Shown here: positions 1-4,924 of the stretch, piece by piece
Layout: each line of letters opens with the position of its first letter
How positions within the stretch are numbered: the first letter of the stretch is position 1
NCBI GenBank assembly: GCA_022712475.1
Contig: JALAGK010000181.1
Coordinates: 1-5,707, forward strand
DNA length: 5,707 nucleotides
Direction of reading: 5' to 3'
DNA from: Enterobacteriaceae bacterium
GTDB lineage: Bacteria; Pseudomonadota; Gammaproteobacteria; Enterobacterales; Enterobacteriaceae
Position numbers and translations under genes: made by a program
The notes under the pieces: model-generated
The model's database searches: none
What the model was told of the DNA's origin: nothing
What the model saw: only the letters and a program-made list of their open reading frames with translations

Positions 1-29
1 GACTCAACGATGACGAGAGCTTTACCCAT
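1..29 (-). CDS. topA: DNA topoisomerase I, N-terminal start only (partial)
   Basis: Only the first nine complete codons are inside the window; the gene continues off the left edge. They read MGKALVIVE followed by two bases of a serine codon, which is the known N terminus of enterobacterial TopA, where the LVIVES strand opens the TOPRIM domain that carries the acidic metal-binding residues. TopA relaxes negatively supercoiled DNA behind RNA polymerase and replication forks. The ATG at 29-27 is preceded by a purine-rich Shine-Dalgarno stretch, AAAGGTGAA (minus strand, 39-31). The divergent neighbour yciN on the other side of the promoter region is the same neighbour as in E. coli, which supports the call despite the very short visible part. 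Identity is inferred from ten residues plus synteny. Confidence 0.88.
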
Positions 30-102
30 ATTCACCTTTACCTATCTGATTCTTCCAGGAATACGCCGCACGTTGATTCACCTCCCACAGGCGACGTGCC
101 AG

Positions 103-132
103 CTATATTGTGGCGGCGCTAATGGATATCAA
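103..132 (-). promoter_or_regulatory. Candidate topA promoter, possibly heat-shock (sigma-32) type
   Basis: On the minus strand a -35-like TTGATA (132-127) is followed after 18 bases by ATATAG (108-103). Read as a sigma-32 promoter, GTTGATA resembles the CTTGAAA -35, and CCACAATA, 13 bases further on, partly resembles CCCCATNT. In E. coli the topA P1 promoter is known to be sigma-32 dependent, so this proximal position is reasonable. The match to either consensus is only moderate. Transcription would start roughly 70 bases upstream of the topA ATG. Confidence 0.38.
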
Positions 133-133
133 C

Positions 134-193
134 CCTGTTTTGTCGGTGCCTGAGTTTTCGCAAAAAATAGACTCAGCGTACGGAAAAAACAGG
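134..193. repeat. Nested inverted repeat in the topA upstream region
   Basis: Two inverted repeats lie one inside the other. The outer arms are CCTGTTTT (134-141) and AAAACAGG (186-193), perfect over 8 bases. The inner arms are CTGAGT (150-155) and ACTCAG (171-176), perfect over 6 bases. The inner loop itself holds TTTT-CGC-AAAA. The same order is preserved in the transcript of either strand, so it could be an RNA stem with an internal loop or a DNA dyad. Its role is not known. Confidence 0.5.
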
Positions 194-284
194 CTTTTCG
201 TGCAAATATGATACAGCACGACGGAATATCGCCGGAATGTCAAGCAATTCTGTTGCCAGTTCTGCGAAAGCGTCACACTGTACC

Positions 285-293
285 TGATAAAAT
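285..293 (+). promoter_or_regulatory. Candidate yciN promoter (extended -10)
   Basis: TG at 285-286, one base, then TAAAAT at 288-293 matches the extended -10 form TGNTATAAT with one mismatch. The -35 region 17 bases upstream (265-270) does not match TTGACA, which is typical of extended -10 promoters. A start near 300 would give a leader of about 130 bases for yciN. Confidence 0.4.
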
Positions 294-420
294 TTGATAC
301 GCAACTTTATTAGCATGAGTTATTAAATCCCGCCAGCCCTCGGAACTTTACACCTGTGTCGATAAACCCCGGCAAAATTTGCCCTTAAATGGGCACAGTC
401 GTAAACTACACACAGTTTGT

Positions 421-428
421 AAGGAGAG
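421..428 (+). promoter_or_regulatory. Ribosome binding site of yciN
   Basis: AAGGAGAG lies four bases before the ATG at 433 (GGAG core six bases away). This strong site fixes the start at 433 instead of the upstream in-frame ATG at 379, which has no such site. Confidence 0.8.
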
Positions 429-432
429 CATT

Positions 433-684
433 ATGCACGGCGAAACCCAACCTATCGACAAAGAAACGTTACTCACCGAAGCCAATAAACTGATACGCGA
501 TCATGAGGATTACCTTAAAGGCATGGAAGCGACGGATGTCGTTCAGCAAAATGGCGTGCTGATTTTTCGCGGTGAATATTTTCTGGACGAGCAAGGCTTA
601 CCCACAGCAAAAAGCACTGCGGTGTTTAATATGTTTAAGCACCTCGCGCATGTGCTGTCTGAAAAATACCACCTCGCGTCATAA
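433..684 (+). CDS. yciN: YciN family protein of unknown function
   Basis: The product has 83 residues, the same length as E. coli YciN as I recall it, and begins [20 protein letters not shown]. The C-terminal half, with [20 protein letters not shown] (residues 47-66) and the ending LSEKYHLAS, is the part most like the E. coli protein. It is a small, soluble, mixed alpha/beta protein with no signal peptide, no membrane segment and no recognisable catalytic motif. No biochemical function is established for the family. It is divergent from topA and convergent with sohB, exactly as in E. coli, which argues for vertical inheritance. The start at 433 is chosen from the strong Shine-Dalgarno site. 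A weak hairpin terminator follows at 751-774. Confidence 0.95.
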   Translation: MHGETQPIDKETLLTEANKLIRDHEDYLKGMEATDVVQQNGVLIFRGEYFLDEQGLPTAKSTAVFNMFKHLAHVLSEKYHLAS

Positions 685-750
685 TTATTTCGAGTTGCCA
701 CTGGCAGGCCACTTTTATCAAGATATTCCGCCGCCACAATAAACGTAGCA

Positions 751-774
751 ATGCCCGTGGAAAGCGGGCATTTA
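751..774 (+). terminator. Likely weak terminator of yciN
   Basis: A perfect 7-base stem, ATGCCCG (751-757) and CGGGCAT (765-771), with a 7-base loop, is followed by only three T residues and then A residues. The stem is GC-rich but the U tract is short, so termination here may be partial, with the hairpin at 901-926 as a second stop. Confidence 0.5.
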
Positions 775-843
775 AAAGTAGAGCCTGACAACGAGCAAAC
801 GTTTAAATTTACGCAAGACAGCAAAGAGCATGTGCAGATAATG

Positions 844-859
844 ATGCATCGCTATGCAT
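844..859. repeat. Pair of ATGCAT palindromes ten bases apart
   Basis: The self-complementary hexamer ATGCAT occurs at 844-849 and again at 854-859, centre-to-centre spacing ten bases, about one helical turn. It lies between the yciN hairpin and the sohB terminator. No function is evident and chance is possible. Confidence 0.3.
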
Positions 860-900
860 TTCGGGCTGGTCTCATCCTCATGTCCACCATTCAGTAAATG

Positions 901-926
901 AAAAAGGGACCTACCGGCCCCTTTTT
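901..926. terminator. Bidirectional terminator between yciN and sohB
   Basis: AAAAAGGG (901-908) pairs with CCCTTTTT (919-926); after one mismatch CC/GG adds two pairs around a four-base loop. The A and T runs flank the hairpin symmetrically, so it has a U tract in both directions. It starts three bases beyond the sohB stop codon and serves as the intrinsic terminator of sohB, and as a backstop for yciN coming from the left. Confidence 0.78.
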
Positions 927-928
927 GT

Positions 929-1975
929 TTACAGTAGCGGTTTTTCACCACGCTGCCACCAACGCAGCAACAGCCGGTCGGCGTTTAGCATGAGGCTCTT
1001 TGTCACACGGTCGGTCAGACTTTTACGTGTCACATAACGCACCTGAACCACCTCAAACTGATCAAGGCGTGCCAGCAGCCAGTCATCGCTGGTGCTTATC
1101 TCATCTACCAGTCCTTTGTCGCGGGCCTGGATACCATACCAGTGCTCACCAGTCGCCACCTGTTCGATGTCCAGCGACGGGCGCATTTCAGCTACGAACG
1201 CTTTAAACAACTGATGCGTTTCATTCAGCTCTTCGCGGAATTTTTCGCGGCCCTCTTCAGTGTTTTCACCAAACAGCGTCAGCGTGCGTTTATACTGACC
1301 GGCGGTGTGCAACTCTACATCCACGTCGTTACGCTTGAGCAACCGGTGGAAGTTTGGTACCTGCGCCACAACGCCAATAGAACCAACTATCGCAAACGGC
1401 GCACTGACGATAGCATTCGCAACGCAGGCCATCATATAACCACCGCTGGCGGCCACTTTATCTACCGCCGCCGTCAGAGGAATACCACGACTGCGCAGAC
1501 GTTGAAGCTGTGAGGCAGCAAGGCCGTAGCCATGTACCACGCCGCCAGGGCTTTCAAGGCGCAACAGCACTTCATCATTAGGTTTGTACGCCGAGAGCAC
1601 TGCCCCGACTTCTTCACGCAGTGCCCCCACTTCATGAGCATCCATGCTACCTTTAAAATCAATAACATAAAGAACTGGCTTTGTGGCCACATCATCGCCG
1701 CGCTTTGCTTTCTCTTTCGCGTCTTTATTTTCCTGCTTAAGACGCTTTTTCTGTGCTTTATGCCACGCCTTACGCTGATGATCGTCAAGCAGCGCGCTTT
1801 GCATCGTTTCGTTGATGTCCTGGTACTGCTTATTCAGGCGGGTTACCTCAAGCACGCCACGCTGCTGCTTTTTGCGCATTGCCAGATGAGTGAGAATCAG
1901 CGCCACGATAGCAATAGCCACCACTACTGTCGCGACACGGGCCAAAAATAATCCATAGTTAATAATCAGATCCAC
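929..1975 (-). CDS. sohB: SohB, S49-family inner-membrane peptidase
   Basis: The product has 348 residues against 349 in E. coli SohB as I recall it. The N terminus has one hydrophobic segment (about residues 8-32), followed by a very basic helical stretch (34-95, rich in K and R) and then the S49/SppA-like domain (about 100-300). The motif RLESPGG (139-145), the nucleophile Ser177 in VAASGGYMMA and the general base Lys229 in AGQYKRT form the Ser-Lys dyad arrangement of the family. In E. coli, sohB was found as a multicopy suppressor of the degP (htrA) protease defect. The start is GTG (1975-1973), preceded by AAGGCGG on the minus strand (1986-1980); it aligns with the known N terminus (YGLFLA) and the next ATG would remove the membrane segment. 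The gene ends in the shared terminator at 901-926. It is divergent from yciK. Confidence 0.95.
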   Translation of the reverse strand: MDLIINYGLFLARVATVVVAIAIVALILTHLAMRKKQQRGVLEVTRLNKQYQDINETMQSALLDDHQRKAWHKAQKKRLKQENKDAKEKAKRGDDVATKPVLYVIDFKGSMDAHEVGALREEVGAVLSAYKPNDEVLLRLESPGGVVHGYGLAASQLQRLRSRGIPLTAAVDKVAASGGYMMACVANAIVSAPFAIVGSIGVVAQVPNFHRLLKRNDVDVELHTAGQYKRTLTLFGENTEEGREKFREELNETHQLFKAFVAEMRPSLDIEQVATGEHWYGIQARDKGLVDEISTSDDWLLARLDQFEVVQVRYVTRKSLTDRVTKSLMLNADRLLLRWWQRGEKPLL

Positions 1976-2007
1976 AGTTCCGCCTTTTCCATCGAGAATC
2001 GTAAGAT

Positions 2008-2022
2008 GCGCTATTGTAGCGC
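2008..2022. repeat. Perfect 6-base inverted repeat in the sohB leader
   Basis: GCGCTA (2008-2013), TTG, TAGCGC (2017-2022). It lies 33 bases before the sohB GTG, in the presumed untranslated leader. On the minus strand it also includes TACAAT, a -10-like hexamer without a matching -35. It is either a small leader hairpin or a protein-binding dyad; nothing visible decides. Confidence 0.4.
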
Positions 2023-2041
2023 CCTGCCGGACACCCCGACC

Positions 2042-2049
2042 ACTATAAT
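2042..2049. promoter_or_regulatory. Candidate bidirectional -10 element for sohB and yciK
   Basis: The octamer ACTATAAT reads TATAAT on the plus strand (2044-2049, perfect consensus) and TATAGT on the minus strand (2047-2042, one mismatch). Both divergent genes could therefore start from one symmetrical melting site. Neither strand has a good -35 at 16-18 bases nor a TGN extension, so strength is uncertain. Leaders would be about 60 bases for sohB and about 165 for yciK. Confidence 0.38.
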
Positions 2050-2054
2050 GGGCG

Positions 2055-2068
2055 AGTCTGTTCAGACT
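2055..2068. repeat. Operator-like palindrome AGTCTGTTCAGACT
   Basis: AGTCTG (2055-2060) and CAGACT (2063-2068) form a perfect dyad around TT. It begins six bases after the TATAAT and lies in the -35/-10 spacer region for leftward transcription, a position where a bound regulator would block both directions. I cannot match it confidently to a known operator consensus. Confidence 0.45.
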
Positions 2069-2118
2069 TGCGGCGAAATGTTTGCAAAATGTTAATCAAG
2101 GGACGGCTCTCTGCCCCT

Positions 2119-2144
2119 CCGATTGAAATCCCCGGCACAATCGG
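2119..2144. repeat. Inverted repeat overlapping the yciK-btuR promoter
   Basis: CCGATTG (2119-2125) and CAATCGG (2138-2144) are perfect 7-base inverted arms separated by 12 bases. They cover the -35 and most of the spacer of the promoter candidate at 2123-2151. As RNA from an upstream start it would be a stable leader hairpin without a U tract. Confidence 0.5.
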
Positions 2145-2151
2145 GCATAAA
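2123..2151 (+). promoter_or_regulatory. Candidate sigma-70 promoter of yciK-btuR
   Basis: TTGAAA (2123-2128, five of six matches to TTGACA), a 17-base spacer, then CATAAA (2146-2151, four of six matches to TATAAT). The predicted start near 2158 gives a leader of about 60 bases. The spacing is ideal and the -35 is good, so I rate it above the isolated TATAAT upstream. Confidence 0.45.
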
Positions 2152-2207
2152 GCGAGGCTATATGCGCTCACCTGACGCTATTCATTCATTTCGCTCACCT
2201 CGGCAAT

Positions 2208-2213
2208 GAGGAG
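2208..2213 (+). promoter_or_regulatory. Ribosome binding site of yciK
   Basis: GAGGAG sits six bases before a GTG codon at 2220. No in-frame ATG is suitably placed, so the GTG is the start, and the resulting N terminus MHYQPK agrees with the E. coli protein as I recall it. Confidence 0.8.
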
Positions 2214-2219
2214 AACATT

Positions 2220-2981
2220 GTGCATTACCAACCTAAAACCGACCTGCTTGATAACCGCATTATTCTGGTCACCGGCGCCAGCGACGGCATTGGCCGTGAA
2301 GCCGCACTCACCTACGCCCGCTATGGCGCAAGCGTGATTCTGGTCGGCCGTAACGAAGAAAAACTGCGCGCCGTCGCGCAAGAAATTAGCCAGCACGGCC
2401 TGCCTGCCGCCCAGTGGCTGATACTGGATTATGATAAAGCCGATGCAGCAAGCTGCCAGCAATTTGGTCAGCGACTAGCCTCGCTGGTGCCACGTCTGGA
2501 CGGTGTGCTGCACAACGCCGGTATTCTTGGCGATATTGTGCCGATGTGCGAGCAAAAACCTGAGGTCTGGGAGCGCGTGATGCAGGTTAATGTCAACATT
2601 ACCTTCTATCTGACTCAGGCTCTGCTACCGCTACTGCTCAAATCTGATGCCGGCTCGCTGGTATTTACCAGCTCAAGCGTTGGCCGCCAGGGACGTGCCA
2701 GCTGGGGCGCCTATGCGGTATCCAAGTTTGCAACCGAAGGAATGATGCAGGTGCTGGCGGAAGAGTATCGCCACCGTAATCTGCGCGTGAATACCATTAA
2801 CCCGGGCGGCACCCGCACAAAAATGCGCGCCAGCGCTTTCCCGCAGGAAGATCCTAACAAGCTGAAAACGCCCCGCGACCTGATGCCGCTCTATCTGTGG
2901 CTAATGGGTGACGACAGCCGCCGCAAAACCGGTATGTGTTTTGATGCCCAGCCGGGACGTAAACCGGGAATAGCTGAATGA
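2220..2981 (+). CDS. yciK: YciK, short-chain dehydrogenase/reductase family oxidoreductase
   Basis: The product has 253 residues, one more than E. coli YciK as I recall it. It is a classical-length SDR with a Rossmann fold. The cofactor motif TGASDGIG spans residues 18-25, the structural HNAG motif 98-101, and the catalytic set is Asn124, Ser152, Tyr165 and Lys169 (YAVSK), all present. INPGG (193-197) is the usual loop after the sixth strand. Arg44 after the second strand (LVGRN) suggests NADP(H), an inference from family rules. The substrate is not established. The start is GTG with a good Shine-Dalgarno site. The stop overlaps the btuR start (ATGA), so the two are one transcription and translation unit. 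This coupling hints at a role near cobalamin metabolism, for example reduction, but BtuR in enterics is known to use flavodoxin as reductant, so this stays speculative. Confidence 0.94.
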   Translation: MHYQPKTDLLDNRIILVTGASDGIGREAALTYARYGASVILVGRNEEKLRAVAQEISQHGLPAAQWLILDYDKADAASCQQFGQRLASLVPRLDGVLHNAGILGDIVPMCEQKPEVWERVMQVNVNITFYLTQALLPLLLKSDAGSLVFTSSSVGRQGRASWGAYAVSKFATEGMMQVLAEEYRHRNLRVNTINPGGTRTKMRASAFPQEDPNKLKTPRDLMPLYLWLMGDDSRRKTGMCFDAQPGRKPGIAE

Positions 2982-3568
2982 GTGACGAACGCCACCAGCA
3001 GCGCCAGCAACGGCTAAAAGAAAAAGTCGATGCCCGCGTAGCCGCCGCCCAGCAAGAGCGCGGTATTTTGATGGTCTTTACCGGCAACGGCAAAGGAAAA
3101 ACCACTGCCGCCTTCGGTACTGCCGCGCGAGCGGTGGGGCACGGTAAACGCGTGGGAGTAATTCAGTTTATTAAAGGTGAATGGCCTAACGGCGAACGTA
3201 TCCTGCTGGAGCCTCACGGTGTGGAGTTCCAGGTGATGGCAACCGGTTTTACCTGGGATACACAAAACCGCGCCAGTGACACTGCCGCCTGCCTGCAAGT
3301 CTGGCAGCACGGACTGCGTATGTTGGCCGATGCAACGCTGGATTTAGTGGTGCTTGATGAACTGACCTATATGATTGCCTATGAGTATCTGGCGCTGGAC
3401 GAGGTACTGGCGGCACTTCAGGCACGTCCAGCTCGCCAGAGCGTTATCATTACCGGGCGCGGCTGCCATCGCGAACTGCTGGACATGGCCGATACGGTTA
3501 CTGAAATGCGCCCGGTGAAACACGCGTTTGACGCGGGTATTAAAGCCCAACTGGGGATTGATTACTGA
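2978..3568 (+). CDS. btuR: Corrinoid adenosyltransferase (ATP:cob(I)alamin)
   Basis: The product has 196 residues, the length of E. coli BtuR and Salmonella CobA. It transfers the 5'-deoxyadenosyl group of ATP to cob(I)alamin, producing adenosylcobalamin in the cytoplasm. The P-loop GNGKGKTT (residues 36-43), the Walker B-like LVVLDE (123-128) and TGRG (159-162) are present. Phe91 and Trp93 match the residues known in Salmonella CobA to displace the lower ligand and make four-coordinate cob(II)alamin. The N-terminal 26 residues form a charged, Gln/Arg-rich helix that covers the active site in the family. The ATG overlaps the yciK stop by four bases (ATGA); its own ribosome site is weak, so translational coupling is likely. 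Tandem stop codons TGA TAA end it (3566-3571). The symbol cobA or cobO is used in other species. Confidence 0.97.
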   Translation: MSDERHQQRQQRLKEKVDARVAAAQQERGILMVFTGNGKGKTTAAFGTAARAVGHGKRVGVIQFIKGEWPNGERILLEPHGVEFQVMATGFTWDTQNRASDTAACLQVWQHGLRMLADATLDLVVLDELTYMIAYEYLALDEVLAALQARPARQSVIITGRGCHRELLDMADTVTEMRPVKHAFDAGIKAQLGIDY

Positions 3569-3620
3569 TAAGCCCGGGACGGCCTTGCCGCGCGAGTACT
3601 CTGTTTGCTAAAAACACACA

Positions 3621-3677
3621 GCGTTTGCAGGCTGGTACCCTGTTGGACCAACGAAGCCTGCGAGCCTGACAAACCGC
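3621..3677 (+). ncRNA. Long hairpin in the btuR 3' region (putative structured RNA element)
   Basis: GTTTG-CAGGCT (3623-3633) can pair with AGCCTG-A-CAAAC (3663-3674): 11 base pairs with one bulged A, extendable to GC/GC at the base past a bulged C. A second copy of AGCCTGC at 3655-3661 competes for the same arm (GCAGGCT, 3627-3633, 7 pairs), so two exclusive folds exist. The 29-base loop of the long form holds TTGG-A-CCAA. It lies between the btuR stop and the terminator, so it is in the 3' untranslated part of the yciK-btuR mRNA. It could stabilise the 3' end or be the body of a 3' UTR-derived small RNA. No family is recognised. Confidence 0.4.
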
Positions 3678-3684
3678 AACCATT

Positions 3685-3715
3685 AAAAAAGGGAAAGCCT
3701 CGCTTTCCCTTTTTA
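3685..3715. terminator. Strong bidirectional terminator between btuR and rluB
   Basis: AAAAAGGGAAAGC (3686-3698) is perfectly complementary to GCTTTCCCTTTTT (3702-3714), with a CTC loop. The A/T flanks give a U tract on both strands. It ends transcription of yciK-btuR from the left and of rluB from the right. Confidence 0.92.
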
Positions 3716-3738
3716 GCGCATTGACTGCAAATCGCCCG

Positions 3739-4626
3739 TTAAGACCCCGTGCGGCCACCGCCGGTACGACGCCCGTTGGCGCTGGTTTTACTGTGGCGCT
3801 TCACGGCACGGCGAATCTGATTCGCCTTCATGCGCCGGCGGTCTTTTTCCACCGCCACTTTACTGGTGGTTTCCGCAGGCAGTTCTACCAATTGGCGCAG
3901 GTAGTTAGTTTGCGCCAGATCCAGTTCGGTCCAGCCGCCGCGCGGTAAACCTTTCGGCAGCAGGATATCGCCATAGCGCACGCGAATCAGGCGGCTAACC
4001 TGTACGCCGACTGCTTCCCACAGACGACGCACTTCACGGTTGCGCCCTTCCGTCAGCGTCACGTTATACCACTGGTTAATGCCCTCTCCGCCGCTAAAAC
4101 GCAAGGTTTTAAATGCAGCCGGGCCATCTTCAAGCTGCACGCCGCGCGTCAGCTCGTTGAGTTTTGACTGATCCACCTGCCCAAATACGCGCACCGCGTA
4201 TTCACGCTCCACTTCTCGGCTCGGGTGCATCAGGCGGTTTGCCAGTTCACCATCGGTGGTGAAAATGAGCAGACCGCAGGTATTAACGTCAAGGCGCCCC
4301 ACCGCAATCCAGCGCGCGCCATTGAGTTTCGGCAGTCGGTCAAACACCGTTGGGCGACCTTCAGGGTCACTGCGAGTACATAGCTCACCTTCAGGCTTAT
4401 AGTACGCCAGCACGCGGCACACCTGGCCGACAACAGGCTTGATATCAATCAGGCGGCCATCAATACGCAACTTCAGCGATGGCGTGACTTCAACACGATC
4501 GCCAAGCGTGGCGATTTTGCCGTTCACGCTAACGCGCCCGGCAGAGATAATAGTTTCAATTTCACGGCGTGAGCCGTGGCCAGCTCTCGCCAACACTTTC
4601 TGTAACTTTTCGCTCTTGTCGTTCAT
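3739..4626 (-). CDS. rluB: 23S rRNA pseudouridine(2605) synthase RluB
   Basis: The product has 295 residues from the chosen start. An S4-type RNA-binding domain covers about residues 5-65 ([18 protein letters not shown]), followed by the RsuA-family pseudouridine synthase domain (about 70-245). The catalytic aspartate is Asp113 in [10 protein letters not shown]; the downstream family motif RNREVRRL (195-202) is also present. The tail from 260 is very basic (KDRRRMK, RRAVKRH) and ends in a Gly/Arg/Thr-rich stretch, presumably unstructured and rRNA-binding. In E. coli RluB makes the pseudouridine at position 2605 of 23S rRNA. The start at 4626 ([10 protein letters not shown]) is chosen because GAGGAAG lies just upstream and E. 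coli RluB starts at M-SEKLQK as I recall; an upstream in-frame ATG at 4677 would add 17 non-conserved residues. It is convergent with btuR, and terminates at 3685-3715. Confidence 0.96.
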   Translation of the reverse strand: MNDKSEKLQKVLARAGHGSRREIETIISAGRVSVNGKIATLGDRVEVTPSLKLRIDGRLIDIKPVVGQVCRVLAYYKPEGELCTRSDPEGRPTVFDRLPKLNGARWIAVGRLDVNTCGLLIFTTDGELANRLMHPSREVEREYAVRVFGQVDQSKLNELTRGVQLEDGPAAFKTLRFSGGEGINQWYNVTLTEGRNREVRRLWEAVGVQVSRLIRVRYGDILLPKGLPRGGWTELDLAQTNYLRQLVELPAETTSKVAVEKDRRRMKANQIRRAVKRHSKTSANGRRTGGGRTGS

Positions 4627-4630
4627 TGAG

Positions 4631-4637
4631 CTTCCTC
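4631..4637 (-). promoter_or_regulatory. Ribosome binding site of rluB
   Basis: GAGGAAG on the minus strand, four bases before ATG at 4626 (the GAGGA core is six bases away). It supports the shorter RluB and not the start at 4677. Confidence 0.75.
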
Positions 4638-4804
4638 GGGTGTCGCCTTCACAGGCGTCTGATAACAGCCGTAACACACATTTGCTTTACGACTAAGTAA
4701 ATACTCTTAGCAGAAGTACGCCAGATTGCGGCGCGCCTTTTTACGCGGACGCGTATGGTACACGAAATTATGTGTAAAAGGTGGCATTTCTCGGCGTATC
4801 TGGA

Positions 4805-4845
4805 TTTCTGTTTTACCCGAAGGTCGCAAGACAATAAAACAGAGA
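4805..4845. repeat. Perfect 9-base inverted repeat upstream of rluB
   Basis: TCTGTTTTA (4807-4815) and TAAAACAGA (4835-4843) are exact inverted arms; one G-U wobble and one more pair extend them to 4805 and 4845. On the minus strand, the rluB sense strand, the interior contains ACC-TTCG-GGT (4824-4815), a C(UUCG)G tetraloop next to one arm. On the plus strand it contains GTC-GCAA-GAC, a GNRA-type loop. It could be an RNA leader element of rluB, or a DNA dyad bound by a regulator. Confidence 0.5.
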
Positions 4846-4870
4846 ATTACACCGCACATACTGGACAAGA

Positions 4871-4887
4871 AACAGCCATAACAGCCA
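4871..4887. repeat. 9-base tandem repeat AACAGCCA(T)
   Basis: AACAGCCA occurs at 4871-4878 and 4880-4887, period nine, just upstream of the terminator hairpin of the small gene when read on the plus strand. TAACAGCC occurs once more at 4663-4670. Two units are too few to suggest a functional array. Confidence 0.4.
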
Positions 4888-4889
4888 GT

Positions 4890-4920
4890 AAAGAAATGGC
4901 TCCGCCACCTGGCGGAGCCA
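4890..4920 (-). terminator. Intrinsic terminator of the small minus-strand gene
   Basis: TGGCTCCGCCA (4897-4907) and TGGCGGAGCCA (4910-4920) are perfectly complementary, giving a stem of about ten pairs. On the minus strand it is followed by TTTCTTTA. It starts four bases after the stop codon of the gene at 4925-5134, so that gene is terminated on its own and does not form an operon with rluB. Confidence 0.85.
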
Positions 4921-4924
4921 GCGT

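Larger units (their letters stand above)
30..432. other. Divergent topA/yciN intergenic regulatory region
   Basis: About 400 bases without a convincing gene. It separates the divergent starts of topA (minus) and yciN (plus). In E. coli the topA upstream region holds several promoters, including a heat-shock promoter, and topA is controlled by supercoiling. Here I can see one plausible topA promoter close to the gene (103-132), a TTGACA hexamer on the minus strand at 243-238 without a -10 at proper spacing, an extended -10 for yciN (285-293), a nested inverted repeat (134-193) and a short hairpin at 380-395 in the presumed yciN leader (TGCCC/GGGCA arms). The stretch is A+T-rich with A and T runs at 162-167 and 184-189. 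Confidence 0.7.
4627..4924. other. Intergenic region upstream of rluB
   Basis: About 300 bases without a convincing gene. On the rluB side there is an inverted repeat CTAAG (4693-4697)/CTTAG (4706-4710) and a CATAAT hexamer on the minus strand (4771-4766) with no -35 in place; I could not assign an rluB promoter. Further right are the dyad at 4805-4845, a 9-base tandem repeat (4871-4887), and the terminator of the small gene. In E. coli K-12 yciQ lies on this side of rluB, and I see no remnant of it here. Confidence 0.6.

Noticed and set aside
122..211. A 29-codon open frame on the plus strand (ATG at 122) within the topA upstream region
   Set aside because: No good ribosome binding site, overlaps the topA promoter and the inverted repeat, and the product resembles nothing I recognise; expected by chance.
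238..243. TTGACA on the minus strand as the -35 of another topA promoter
   Set aside because: The nearest -10-like hexamer (TATCAT, 213-208) is 24 bases away, too far for a standard spacer; left as an unassigned hexamer.
106..741. A 13-base exact inverted repeat, TATTGTGGCGGCG (106-118) and its complement (729-741), flanking yciN
   Set aside because: By a rough count a match of this length has about a one in four chance in a window this size, the arms do not extend, and there are no mobile-element genes between them.
543..824. A 93-codon minus-strand frame antisense to yciN
   Set aside because: It lies opposite the recognised YciN coding sequence, runs through the yciN terminator hairpin and has no family resemblance.
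1532..1951. A 139-codon plus-strand frame within sohB
   Set aside because: It is the antisense of a gene with clear S49 motifs; Cys/His/Phe-rich product typical of a shadow frame.
2050..2219. Cobalamin riboswitch upstream of yciK-btuR
   Set aside because: I looked for the conserved B12-box core in the leader and found none, and the leader hairpin CCGATTG/CAATCGG does not fit the riboswitch architecture.
3641..3653. GTTGGAC-CAAC resembling part of an integron attC site
   Set aside because: Only one of the two core boxes fits the consensus; there is no cassette gene or integrase, and the region is explained better as a hairpin loop in the btuR 3' region.
4627..4677. Longer RluB starting at ATG 4677
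   Set aside because: It would add 17 residues absent from E. coli RluB as I recall, while the ATG at 4626 has a GAGGAAG ribosome site and a conserved N terminus.
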